From Archaeoglobaceae archaeon (lineage in GTDB: Archaea; Halobacteriota; Archaeoglobi; Archaeoglobales; Archaeoglobaceae), in the NCBI GenBank assembly GCA_030153385.1, contig JASKJN010000009.1, positions 1 to 36,640 of the forward strand: 36,640 nucleotides of DNA. The letters run 5' to 3'. Shown here in pieces: positions 23,091 through 31,430 of the stretch. The notes beneath the pieces were generated by a model. The model saw only the letters and a list, made by a program, of their open reading frames with translations, was not told where the DNA came from and did no database searches. A program made the translations under genes and the position numbers. Positions within the stretch are counted from its first letter, which is position 1, and every line of letters begins with the position of its first letter.

Positions 23091-23411
23091 ATTCAGAAGA
23101 TCTTCGAGGCTATAAGATTCTTCTCTGGCGATGTTGTCTCAAAAAGAAAGATTGGCAACCTTTGGCTTTGTCTCGTTGACTGCGGTTTCAAAGTTGAAGT
23201 TGTTACGAATTCTGAAGAGCTCGCAAAAGGTAACAGAGTTGTAAGCTATCTGCCCCCAAGGAAATTCGGAGATTTTGTTAGCAGAGGGATGTTTGTTGAC
23301 GTTTCAATTGGAAAAAAGGGAGAGCTGAGCATAGAAGAGATCAGAAAAATATCGAAAAGCCTTGGAGAAGTCGAATCTATTCTAATATCACTGCTGAGCT
23401 CGAAGAGCTGA
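23091..23411 (+). CDS. tRNA-binding OB-fold-like domain without a standard start codon
   Basis: About 106 codons are open from 23079 to the TGA at 23409-23411. The body reads IRFFSGDVVSKRKIGNLWLC, LVDCGFKVEVVTNSEELAKG, NRVVSYLPPRKFGDFVSRGM and FVDVSIGKKGELSIEEI. This pattern (V-nominal-N...K-G..V....P.K..G..S.GM) resembles the tRNA-binding domain of MetRS-beta, Trbp111 and CsaA. No ATG, GTG or TTG precedes the conserved region in frame; an ATT at 23091 lies after GGGGGTGA and might serve. The coordinates use that ATT, but fusion to the upstream ORF is as likely. The stop abuts the convergent manC stop. Confidence 0.5.
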   Translation: MQKIFEAIRFFSGDVVSKRKIGNLWLCLVDCGFKVEVVTNSEELAKGNRVVSYLPPRKFGDFVSRGMFVDVSIGKKGELSIEEIRKISKSLGEVESILISLLSSKS

Positions 23412-24767
23412 TCAGTCTCTTCCGTAGTCGTCATCAAGCCTTTCTATGTCATCCTCTTCGAGATATTCACCGATCTGGGTCTCAATTACTTCAAGGTCAA
23501 CCTTTCCAGGATTTTCAAGTCTGTGGAGAATTCCCGCTGGAATGAATGTGCTCTCTCCAGGGCGAAGAAGCGTCTCTTTTCCACCATAATAAACCCTCGC
23601 AGTCCCTTTAACAACCACCCAGTGCTCGCTTCTATGGTAGTGTCTCTGCAGGCTAAGTCTTTTTCCGGGCTTGATCGTAATTCTCTTTATTTTGTATCTC
23701 TCACCTTCCTCAAGCACTGTATATGAGCCCCAGGGACGATATGCGGTTCTGTGGATCACTACTCTTCTGTCGTTTTTGGCTGAAAGGGCCTTGTAGATGT
23801 CTTTGACTTTTTCAGATTCGCCTAATTTCGAAATCAGCAGAGCATCCTCCGTATCGACGATTATGAGATTCTCTACACCTATTGTCGCTACAAGCTTTTG
23901 AGCAACAATCAAATTGTTTTTGGAAGAAATGCTGACTGGTTTTTCCCCGATTACGGCGTTTCCATTCTCGTCTTTCTCAAAAATCTCATATAGAGAATCA
24001 AAGCTCCCCATATCGCTCCATTTAACTGAAAGCGGAACAACAGCCACTTTTTTCGACTTCTCAAGAATTCCAAAGTCCACAGATAATTCAGGAATGTTGC
24101 TGTATACTTCCTCGATGTCTGCATGCGTCTCAAAAGCTCTAAAGACCTCTGGAGCCAATTTTCTGACCTCCTCTACAAATATTTTTGAGTCGAAGAAGAA
24201 CATTCCGCTGTTCCAGAGATAACCCTTTTCGACAAATTCTTTTGCCTTCTCTAAATCAGGTTTCTCCTTGAATTCGTCCACGATATAGCCGTTTTCAAGC
24301 TTTTCGGAGGGCTTTATGTAGCCATAGCCTGTATGAGGCTTTGTTGGTTTGATGCCGAATGTAACCAAAAATTTCTCAGAAAGCTTCTCTGCGGTGATGA
24401 AAGCATTCCTATATTCCTCGTTAATTTCGATGAGGTGATCAGAAGGCAGGATTGCGAATTTTCCAGAGTTATTTCTCAAAACCCAGAATATAGCTGGAAG
24501 TGTGCTCTTGGCCTGAGGCTCCAAGAATATGTTTTCCTTTGGTATCTCAACGTTCAAATCCCTGAGATCGTCGAGAATTCGGAATTTATATTCCCTGTTT
24601 GCTACTATGAATATATCTTCAGGCTTAGAAAAAATCAGTGCCCTTTGCAATGTCTTCTGGAATAAACTTAAGCCATCAAAGATTTTTATAAACTGCTTCG
24701 GCATGAGCTCCCTGCTCAAAGGCCAGAGTCTCGTTCCCTTGCCACCCGCAAGAATCAAAGTTTTCAT
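23412..24767 (-). CDS. manC: Mannose-1-phosphate guanylyltransferase/mannose-6-phosphate isomerase
   Basis: A 451-residue type II bifunctional enzyme. The N-terminal nucleotidyltransferase has LAGGKGTRLWPLSRELMPKQ at 7-26 and FVEKPxx-like EFKEKPDLEKA further on. The C-terminal part (about 335-450) is a cupin with RPWGSYTVLEEGERYKIKRI, LSLQRHYHRSEHWVVVKGTA and FIPAGILHRLENPG, the phosphomannose isomerase half with its metal-binding His and Gln. Together they make GDP-mannose for glycans, N-glycosylation or compatible-solute synthesis (mannosylglycerate). The gene is transcribed alone, ending against the gene before it. Confidence 0.93.
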   Translation of the reverse strand: MKTLILAGGKGTRLWPLSRELMPKQFIKIFDGLSLFQKTLQRALIFSKPEDIFIVANREYKFRILDDLRDLNVEIPKENIFLEPQAKSTLPAIFWVLRNNSGKFAILPSDHLIEINEEYRNAFITAEKLSEKFLVTFGIKPTKPHTGYGYIKPSEKLENGYIVDEFKEKPDLEKAKEFVEKGYLWNSGMFFFDSKIFVEEVRKLAPEVFRAFETHADIEEVYSNIPELSVDFGILEKSKKVAVVPLSVKWSDMGSFDSLYEIFEKDENGNAVIGEKPVSISSKNNLIVAQKLVATIGVENLIIVDTEDALLISKLGESEKVKDIYKALSAKNDRRVVIHRTAYRPWGSYTVLEEGERYKIKRITIKPGKRLSLQRHYHRSEHWVVVKGTARVYYGGKETLLRPGESTFIPAGILHRLENPGKVDLEVIETQIGEYLEEDDIERLDDDYGRD

Positions 24768-24786
24768 AATGAAAATCTATTGGATA

Positions 24787-25479
24787 TTAATATTTTTTCA
24801 TCAGCCTCTCAATTGCACTCAGAGCTCGGCCAAAGATGCCGAATAGAGTCTGAAGCTCATAATCTCTCAGTCTTGCCCTCCCAAGAACTCTTCGAAGTGT
24901 AACAAGTTCCCTTCTTTCTCTTTGCTTTGGAAATCCTACTAGATCAAGCAATTCTGATACTTTATCGATCAGTATTTCCAGTTCTTCAGCCTTTGCAAGA
25001 TTTTCTACTCTCGGCAAGCTCTTCTTACTTAGGAAGTAGAGTAGAACCGCTGCTGCATGGCTGACGTTCATCACGGGATAAGCATCGCTCGTTGGAATCT
25101 TCACGAGCAGATGACACCTTTCTATCTCCTCGTTCAACAGCCCGAAGTCTTCTCTTCCAAAAAGAACCGCAACTTCGCCTTCGAGATATTCCAAAAGCTC
25201 TTCTGGAGTCAATAAAGGCTTTCTGAAGAACCTGTAATCCCCGCCAGAGATCCCAGTGGTGCCAACGATCAAATTGAATTTTGAAAGGAATGAAAAAAGG
25301 TCATCAACAACTACTGCATTCTCAAGCACGTCCCTTGCATTTGCTGAGGTTTTGAAGCTCTCCTCCGTTACTTTGCAATTGTAAAGGTAGAGTTTTTCGA
25401 ATCCAAAGTTTTTTACAAGGCGGGCTATGAAGCCAACGTTCTCAGGGATCTTGAGTTCAACAAGGACGACATGGATCAT
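24787..25479 (-). CDS. SPOUT RNA 2'-O-methyltransferase, TrmJ-like
   Basis: A 230-residue protein of the SpoU/TrmH class. MIHVVLVELKIPENVGFIAR starts the fold; VAVLFGREDFGLLNEEIERC and VKIPTSDAYPVMNVSHAAAV are motifs 2 and 3, which form the knotted SAM site. The order and the C-terminal helical tail resemble TrmJ, which methylates residue 32 of tRNAs. The substrate is inferred. The start overlaps the end of the cytochrome gene by 4 bases, an odd partnership of a tRNA enzyme with a respiratory operon. Confidence 0.85.
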   Translation of the reverse strand: MIHVVLVELKIPENVGFIARLVKNFGFEKLYLYNCKVTEESFKTSANARDVLENAVVVDDLFSFLSKFNLIVGTTGISGGDYRFFRKPLLTPEELLEYLEGEVAVLFGREDFGLLNEEIERCHLLVKIPTSDAYPVMNVSHAAAVLLYFLSKKSLPRVENLAKAEELEILIDKVSELLDLVGFPKQRERRELVTLRRVLGRARLRDYELQTLFGIFGRALSAIERLMKKY

Positions 25480-25901
25480 TCGCTTATGTTGGCGGAATGA
25501 GGATCATGGCAGTAGGAACATCTCACGCCACTTCCATGGCTTTCGTCCACCGTTGCTATGTTCCTTCCAGCGATGTTCTTGTGGCAGATCATGCAGGCAT
25601 CCCTTGTATCTTCAATGAGAATGCTTTCCGCAGTTCTTAAACTTGCGTGCTCTCTCCCGGATCCATGACAAGCGGAGCATTCAACCGTGGAGTGATTTCC
25701 AGAAGTGCTCGCGGTGAATACATCCAAGTGGCACTGCTTGCATGCGTCGCTCTGCACATATACTGGAGCTCTGCTTGCCTCTTTTTGATTCCAGCTTTCT
25801 ATGCTGTTCTCCTTTACGATGGGTGAAATTCCAAATGTGTAGGCTAAAACCACTCCATAAACAGCAATTGCAAAGATCAGCACGAGCAAATATGGCCTCA
25901 T
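25476..25901 (-). CDS. Membrane-anchored tetraheme cytochrome c
   Basis: The 141-residue protein has an N-terminal hydrophobic helix (YLLVLIFAIAVYGVVLAYTF) that either anchors it or is cut as a signal. Four CXXCH heme sites follow (CKQCH, CSACH, CMICH, CSYCH). It is the last respiratory gene of a three-gene set and overlaps the ferredoxin gene by 4 bases. In NrfBCD-, Qrc- and Act-like complexes such a cytochrome exchanges electrons between the quinone module and an outside partner. The partner is not in the window. Confidence 0.88.
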   Translation of the reverse strand: MRPYLLVLIFAIAVYGVVLAYTFGISPIVKENSIESWNQKEASRAPVYVQSDACKQCHLDVFTASTSGNHSTVECSACHGSGREHASLRTAESILIEDTRDACMICHKNIAGRNIATVDESHGSGVRCSYCHDPHSANISE

Positions 25902-26581
25902 AGATCCACCACCGCATCGAGGTTTATGTAAAAGACTCTTGGCAAAGTCCCAGCCTCAGGCTTTAGAACTCTGACTCGGCTATTTTTCAGAAGCTCGTAG
26001 ATTTCACTTCCTTCTTTCAGCTCACCGAATTTTCTTGCACCTGTTGGGCAGACTAAAACACATGCGGGCTTTAAACCCTTTGTAATTCTGTGGTAGCAGA
26101 AAGTGCACTTGTCCGTGACTTTCTCTTCAGGATTCACGAATGTTGCACCGTAAGGGCAGGCGGTTATGCAATACTTGCATCCAATGCATGTTTCCTTGTC
26201 TACGAGAACTATTCCCTCCTTCGTGTGGAATCTTGCGTAAACTGGACAGACGTTTACGCATGGGGCATTTGCACAGTGGTTGCACAGCTTTGGAACATAG
26301 AAACCATTTTTAGCCTTCGAATTCAGAAACGGGTTCTCATTTGTATTCATAACTATCTTTCTGCCGTCAAGATAACCTTCGATCCACGTTCTCGATATTG
26401 GAAGCTCCATCGGCACATGATTCTCTGTTTTGCATGCAATCACACACTTCCCACAGCCAATGCACTTCTCGACGTCGATCACCATCGCAACACTTCCTGC
26501 ATTCCTAGAATTCGCTGGCATAGAGATTGCTGGAATAAATGGAATAGCAAGCAGAGTCTTCAGAAACTCTCTACGAAGCAT
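25898..26581 (-). CDS. Tat-exported ferredoxin subunit with four [4Fe-4S] sites (NrfC/PsrB-like)
   Basis: The 227-residue protein starts MLRREFLKTLLAIPFIPAIS, a twin-arginine signal (RREFLK) that sends the folded protein outside. Cys groups follow in the order typical of the DmsB/NrfC/PsrB class: CIGCGKCVIAC, CNHCANAPCVNVC, CIGCKYCITAC and CTFC...CVLVC. It relays electrons between the NrfD-type membrane protein encoded just upstream and the cytochrome downstream. Overlaps of 11 and 4 bases with the neighbours show one operon. Confidence 0.92.
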   Translation of the reverse strand: MLRREFLKTLLAIPFIPAISMPANSRNAGSVAMVIDVEKCIGCGKCVIACKTENHVPMELPISRTWIEGYLDGRKIVMNTNENPFLNSKAKNGFYVPKLCNHCANAPCVNVCPVYARFHTKEGIVLVDKETCIGCKYCITACPYGATFVNPEEKVTDKCTFCYHRITKGLKPACVLVCPTGARKFGELKEGSEIYELLKNSRVRVLKPEAGTLPRVFYINLDAVVDL

Positions 26582-27836
26582 GCTCCACCTCCATTGGAAG
26601 GAATTTGTAAACTAGATAATAAGCCAGTAGGGCCAAAGCCAAGGCTCCGATGGCGAACATAGCTTCAAAGGGATGAACTTGGGTTGGGATCGAAATTCCA
26701 GAGATGTTCTTCCCGACTTGGCCACCAAAAATGAAGTCAATTCTGAAGACGAAGAGTCCGATTATCACGAATAGAGCAGAAATGAAGATCGCTTTTATCC
26801 TATTGCCAGCAAAGAGAAGCAGGAATAGCGGAATGAGCATACCAACAGTCAATTCAAGGATCCAGAAGTTGAAAGCATAGCTTCCGAAAAGAATGTTCCT
26901 CACCGCTTCGCTCGCTGGTTGATTCACACCGGGATAGCCAACGATTATGAACTTCCAGGCATTGAATAGGATCGCAATTATAAGCGTAAAGGCGAGGAGA
27001 TTCTTTAGGACAGGTAGCGCTAATATTTTTTCACTTGAGCCTTTGAGCGAAGAAGTTATGACTGCAGAGAGTATAAGAACTGCAGAACCACCTATTATTG
27101 CAGATATTATAAAGTATATCGGAGTGGTCGCATCATGCCACAGTGGAATGTAGGGTGCGCTGAAAAGTGCTCCCAAGTTGCTGTATGCCAATATCGCCGT
27201 TATCAGTGCCACAACTCCGATAGGCATTGCAAAGCTCATGTCAAGCTCTCTGTTCGGATTGACGAGGAATTTGCCCAATCTACGCAATCTCTGAGATTCA
27301 ACGATCTCGATCTTCAGCAGAAAGTCACCGATAAACTTGAGTGAGAGGAGCTTTCCTAAAAAGCCTTTAAATCCCCTCTGCTTCGATTGTGCCAGAAGAT
27401 CCGCTCTAAAGTAGAACCAACCCTCTATCACCAGAAAAACGACTTCGAGGACGTAAAACATGATCATCCAGTACATCACGCTCGTTGGATTTGCATGTCC
27501 CAGCAATGCATATGCTCCCCTTTCTATCCTTTCGAGGTCTACTGCAATTGTAAGAAGTCCTACAGCAATTGAGATGACTGCAATTACTATCGCATCCTTC
27601 ACAATAACCTCAAGCTGTCTTATATGCAGAATCTCTGCAGCTGAAGCTATCGCAGCGGTGCCTATGAGCACAAGAAAAACGTATAGTGCTACGAGAGTTC
27701 TCCACGGAATCCCAAGAGCACTTTCAAAGGGCTCCACTGGCATGATTGTTTGGAAGTGCATCTGATAAGCTCCAAAAATTCCCAGAGATATCAAGGCAAG
27801 CATCGCTAAAATGAATGCGATCTCAGTTAGCCTCAA
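26571..27836 (-). CDS. NrfD/PsrC-like quinone-interacting membrane subunit
   Basis: A 421-residue protein with about ten hydrophobic helices, typical of the polysulfide reductase NrfD family. These have no heme and exchange electrons between menaquinone and an outside ferredoxin subunit. The start is probably TTG at 27836, with GAGGTGA a few bases before. It heads the operon NrfD - ferredoxin - tetraheme cytochrome. No molybdopterin catalytic subunit is encoded here, so the complex more likely links quinone to cytochromes than to its own reductase. Direction of electron flow cannot be read from sequence. Confidence 0.88.
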   Translation of the reverse strand: MRLTEIAFILAMLALISLGIFGAYQMHFQTIMPVEPFESALGIPWRTLVALYVFLVLIGTAAIASAAEILHIRQLEVIVKDAIVIAVISIAVGLLTIAVDLERIERGAYALLGHANPTSVMYWMIMFYVLEVVFLVIEGWFYFRADLLAQSKQRGFKGFLGKLLSLKFIGDFLLKIEIVESQRLRRLGKFLVNPNRELDMSFAMPIGVVALITAILAYSNLGALFSAPYIPLWHDATTPIYFIISAIIGGSAVLILSAVITSSLKGSSEKILALPVLKNLLAFTLIIAILFNAWKFIIVGYPGVNQPASEAVRNILFGSYAFNFWILELTVGMLIPLFLLLFAGNRIKAIFISALFVIIGLFVFRIDFIFGGQVGKNISGISIPTQVHPFEAMFAIGALALALLAYYLVYKFLPMEVEHAS

Positions 27837-28558
27837 TCTCTCACCTCTTCCCTCTGCTCAAGTCTTAGCTTTTTAAGTTTTTCCCAATTGATCCAAGGTG
27901 TTAATCTTGGCTAAACTTGGTTATGGTTAAGAAACTTCATTAAAAAGAATCCAGAATATGGTTATATTTCACACCCCTAAATTTTAAGGGACGCCATCAG
28001 AAATTATATCGTTTATCTTGAAAATATTAAGAAAGGAAGCAAAGGAAAATGGTTAAAATCGGAGAAAGGAACAATCGATTAAGGTGTTTCAGCACTCGCT
28101 GTAATGGGCAGGCGAGGTATCTTCTTAAGATATACCTCACAGATGCGGAAAACCAGGAATTGGAGTTCTATTTCTTAGACTTAAGCGGTGCTCAGAAGTT
28201 ATTTTTGGATGTAGAGTTAGTAAGTGGAGAAAAAATGCATTAAGAGTTTCCTCTGGACTCTCATAAACAAAATCTTACGCCTCTTACCTTGCCTCTGAAT
28301 ATACTTCCTTCTCCGCAATCCAGTAGTTTCTATACCGATTGACATCTTGGTAGTTCTCATTATCCTAATTGCTTTATCGGTAGCCTACTTAATTGTGAAG
28401 AATAGAAAGAGACGTAGCAGAACTTCTCTGTTGTATGGGGGATGCAGTAAATGCAATACAATGGAGACGTCCGGTTAACAGTCGGAAAAAGAGAATTCTT
28501 TGTCTTAGAAACTTATAGAAGCTTTTCAAAGACCAGATCCAATTCTGTCAGAGCTAAA
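27837..28558. other. Gene-poor 720-base stretch with decayed coding traces
   Basis: The left end (to about 27900) holds the promoter region of the NrfD operon. A 64-codon frame at 28049-28243 on the plus strand (MVKIGERNNRLRCFSTRCNG...) has no recognisable family. At about 28311-28480 one frame encodes a hydrophobic helix followed by basic residues (VVSIPIDILVVLIILIALSV, then AYLIVKNRKRRSR). That is the look of a C-terminal membrane anchor, but no start codon is present and a TGA stands before it. The two may be pieces of one broken surface protein. Nothing else is supported. Confidence 0.35.
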
Positions 28559-29269
28559 TTATTCGATCTTCATAGATTTAGCGTATTCGCGAGCAGCGAT
28601 CTGCCTCTTACACCTATCGCAAATTATTTCCATCATTCCAAGGCTCTCTGCATGCTTTTTAGAAATAACGAACCTTCCGCAGATACTGCACTCTAACATT
28701 TCATGATGGGCAACGATCAGCTTTTCAACAACGATCTCCCCCTTTTCATCAAATCTTATCGCTCCCGTTGGACAGATGTTCACACATGCGAGGCAACCTC
28801 TACAGATTTCGGTCTCAATTTCGAAGGGAGGTGAGACCCTTTTTTCGATACCCCTTCCTTCAAAGGAGATCGCATGGGCTCCCATAATCGAGCACACGTT
28901 AACGCACAATCCACAGAGAATACACCTTCTTTCTCCCTCAACAGCTATGCCGTAGCGGGAGGCCAAATTCTCCACAAGATCCGATGATGTGTATTTTGCA
29001 AGAAGCTCGATTATCCCTTTCCTGAGATCTTCAATCCTCTTTGAGTTCGTCCTAACCTTCATACCACCTCTAACGTCTGTGGAGCAGGAGGTTACAACCC
29101 TCCACTCTCCGTTAACTTCAATCTCTACTATACAGAGTCTACATGCACCATAGCTTCCAACCGCTTTGTGATAGCAGATATGTGGTATTTCAAAGCCGAG
29201 ATCTAGAAGAATTTCCAGAAGATTACCTTTTTTTACATCAAATATCGTGCCATCTACTTCAATTCTCAT
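28559..29269 (-). CDS. NuoG-N-like iron-sulfur subunit with C-terminal zinc ribbon-like tail
   Basis: A 236-residue protein. The N-terminal [2Fe-2S] domain reads CYHKAVGSYGACRLC with a further Cys in TSCST. Two [4Fe-4S] sites follow: CILCGLCVNVC and CRGCLACVNIC. The tail (CSICGRF ... CDRCK) carries four Cys like a small metal ribbon. It equals the electron-wiring part of NuoG, HndD or FdhA without any hydrogenase or molybdenum domain. Its start overlaps the NuoF-like stop by 4 bases. It probably bridges the flavin subunit and the CODH/CooF pair. It ends the operon. Confidence 0.82.
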   Translation of the reverse strand: MRIEVDGTIFDVKKGNLLEILLDLGFEIPHICYHKAVGSYGACRLCIVEIEVNGEWRVVTSCSTDVRGGMKVRTNSKRIEDLRKGIIELLAKYTSSDLVENLASRYGIAVEGERRCILCGLCVNVCSIMGAHAISFEGRGIEKRVSPPFEIETEICRGCLACVNICPTGAIRFDEKGEIVVEKLIVAHHEMLECSICGRFVISKKHAESLGMMEIICDRCKRQIAAREYAKSMKIE

Positions 29270-31038
29270 ATTCTCTCCACCGCATCGAATTTGCAGACTT
29301 TAAAGCATGACCCACATTTTATGCACAGATCTTGATCTATCGAAAAAACATCGTCTGTCTTTTTGATCGCACCGACTGGACAGTTGATCTCACACAAACC
29401 GCATGAAACGCACTTCTCAGGCAAAATACTGTATCTCACAAGTGCCCTGCACACACCAGCAGGACATCTCCCTCTAATGTGCTCTAAATACTCCTCCCTG
29501 AAATACTTTAAAGTCGTTAAAAGTGGATTTGGTGCCGTCTTTCCCAAACCGCAGAGAGAGGCTGTAGCAACGATATCGGCAAGCTTTTCAAGTCTTTCGA
29601 TATCTTCTTGACTCCCTTCACCTTGTGTGATCCTCAGAATTACTCCAAACATCTCGTTCAATCCGAGTCTGCAGGGAATACATTTACCACATGACTCAGC
29701 CTTTGTGAACTCCAAGAAGTATTTGGCAACGTCAACCATGCACGAATCGTTACCAATAACCACTAATCCTCCAGAACCCATGACAGAACCCAATTCCACC
29801 AGCCTTTCGTAATCAACGGGAACATCCATCAGTTCAACTGGTACGCATCCTCCCGTCGGCCCCCCTGTCTGCACAGCCTTCACATCGTCTGCTTCCCCGA
29901 TCTCCAAAACTATCTCCCTCAGCGAAATCCCCATTGGAACTTCGATCAGCCCGGTGTTCTTTACCTTCCCTACTACAGAAAAAACCTTTGTTCCCTTGCT
30001 TTTTTCTGTTCCAAAGGATGCAAAAAACTTCCAGCCCTTCAATATTATCACAGGGATGTTTGCCCAGGTCTCCACGTTATTTATCACGGTTGGTTTTTCC
30101 CAGAGACCTTTCTCAGCAGGATAAGGGGGCCTTATTCTTGGTTCACCCGGATATCCCTCAATCGATGCGATCAGGGCGGTTTCTTCTCCGCAAACAAAGG
30201 CACCAGCCCCTTTAACAATATGAATCTCAAAGGAAAAGTCGGAATCCATTATATTTTCACCCAGAAATCCGTTATCTTTTGCAATTTTAACAGCTTCCTC
30301 AAGAGTTCTAACAGCCAGTGGATATTCGTTTCTAACGTAGATGAAGCCTTTATTCGAACCTACAGCGTATGCACCTATTGTCATTCCCTCTATCACGCTG
30401 AATGGATCTCCCTCAAGAACACTTCGGTCCATGTAAGCTCCCGGATCTCCTTCATCCGCATTGCATATTACAAACTTCTCCCCCTCATTTTTCCGTGCTA
30501 TTTCCCACTTCATTCCTGTTGGGAACCCCGCTCCGCCCCTTCCTCTTAATCCCGATTTTTTTATCTCTTCAATAATCTCTTCAGGTTTCATTTCGAGAGC
30601 TTTTTGAAGGGCGTGGTATCCTCCCATGGCGATGTACTGCTCAATACTGAGCGGTTCAATCACACCGCAGTTTCTCAAAACGATCTTCACTTGCTTTCTG
30701 TAGAAGGGGTGCTCCCTTAGATGGGGGAGGTTGTGATGCCCTTCAAGTTCCGGATGATCGATTTCAAGCGGAGAGAATTCCCAAGGATAGAACCATCCTA
30801 AAATTTCGGCCTTTTCAAGTTCCTTAACATTTCTGTAAACGATCGGAGCCTTTCCATCCTCCTGGACAGAAACAAGGGGTTCGGCAGAGCAAAATCCCAG
30901 ACATCCAACTCCTTTGGCGTTAAGAGACTCTTTTACCTTTAAGGCACCGGCAGCGATTCCGCAAGTGGATGTTCCCACCGTAATCCTTTCGCCGTATAAC
31001 GAGCAGATCCCCTTCTCCTTAAGTTTTTGTAGATCCAC
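29266..31038 (-). CDS. NuoF/HndC-like FMN- and NAD(P)-binding subunit
   Basis: A 590-residue diaphorase. A thioredoxin-like [2Fe-2S] domain (about 1-90, TSTCGIAAGA and GCLGFC) is followed by the FMN/NAD(P)H domain with GLRGRGGAGFPTGMKWEIAR and NADEGDPGAYMDRSVLEGDP. Then come an SLBB fold and the [4Fe-4S] site ESCGKCIPCRLGLNEM. The C-terminus adds two ferredoxin sites, CVSCGLCEINC and CIKCGSCFKVC. This layout is that of HndC, HydB and HoxF-type subunits in NAD(P)-linked, often electron-bifurcating, enzymes. Its placement with CooS and CooF suggests CO-dependent reduction of NAD(P)+. It overlaps the NuoE-like gene by about 20 bases. Confidence 0.92.
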   Translation of the reverse strand: MDLQKLKEKGICSLYGERITVGTSTCGIAAGALKVKESLNAKGVGCLGFCSAEPLVSVQEDGKAPIVYRNVKELEKAEILGWFYPWEFSPLEIDHPELEGHHNLPHLREHPFYRKQVKIVLRNCGVIEPLSIEQYIAMGGYHALQKALEMKPEEIIEEIKKSGLRGRGGAGFPTGMKWEIARKNEGEKFVICNADEGDPGAYMDRSVLEGDPFSVIEGMTIGAYAVGSNKGFIYVRNEYPLAVRTLEEAVKIAKDNGFLGENIMDSDFSFEIHIVKGAGAFVCGEETALIASIEGYPGEPRIRPPYPAEKGLWEKPTVINNVETWANIPVIILKGWKFFASFGTEKSKGTKVFSVVGKVKNTGLIEVPMGISLREIVLEIGEADDVKAVQTGGPTGGCVPVELMDVPVDYERLVELGSVMGSGGLVVIGNDSCMVDVAKYFLEFTKAESCGKCIPCRLGLNEMFGVILRITQGEGSQEDIERLEKLADIVATASLCGLGKTAPNPLLTTLKYFREEYLEHIRGRCPAGVCRALVRYSILPEKCVSCGLCEINCPVGAIKKTDDVFSIDQDLCIKCGSCFKVCKFDAVERI

Positions 31039-31420
31039 CTTCCAACCCCCTCTCGACCAGCTTTCGAAGTCTGCTTATGGTCATCTTTCCGTGAATTTCT
31101 CCATCGATCACAACAACGGGAGCCATGCTACATGCACCGAAACATCTTATCGGCTCGTAACCTAGATTAACCCCATCAACATATCCCCTTATAGCATCCT
31201 CTAGAACCTCTGATCCCTTGATCACACAAGCGGTTCCCTTACAGATGTTGATCTTATGCTTTGCAGGAGGTTTTAGGGAAAAAGCTGAATAGAATGTGGC
31301 TATGGAGTACAACCTGCTGATGGGAACGTTAAATTTGCTTGAAATTCTTTTAAGCTCCTCTTTCGGTAGATATCCGTATCTGTTTTGTATATCAAGAAGA
31401 GAATTGATTAAAAATTCCAT
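31019..31420 (-). CDS. NuoE-like thioredoxin-fold [2Fe-2S] subunit
   Basis: A 133-residue protein starting MEFLINSLLDIQNRYGYLPK, with helical N-terminus and a thioredoxin-like domain. The [2Fe-2S] ligands are C-x4-C in CKGTAC and C-x3-C in CFGAC, as in NuoE/HndA. The ATG at 31420 has GGTGATT just before; the longer frame to 31462 would overlap cooS. It lies 10 bases after the cooS stop and overlaps the NuoF-like start. It is the partner of the flavin subunit in every known diaphorase of this class. Confidence 0.92.
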   Translation of the reverse strand: MEFLINSLLDIQNRYGYLPKEELKRISSKFNVPISRLYSIATFYSAFSLKPPAKHKINICKGTACVIKGSEVLEDAIRGYVDGVNLGYEPIRCFGACSMAPVVVIDGEIHGKMTISRLRKLVERGLEGGSTKT

Positions 31421-31430
31421 TGAATCACCT

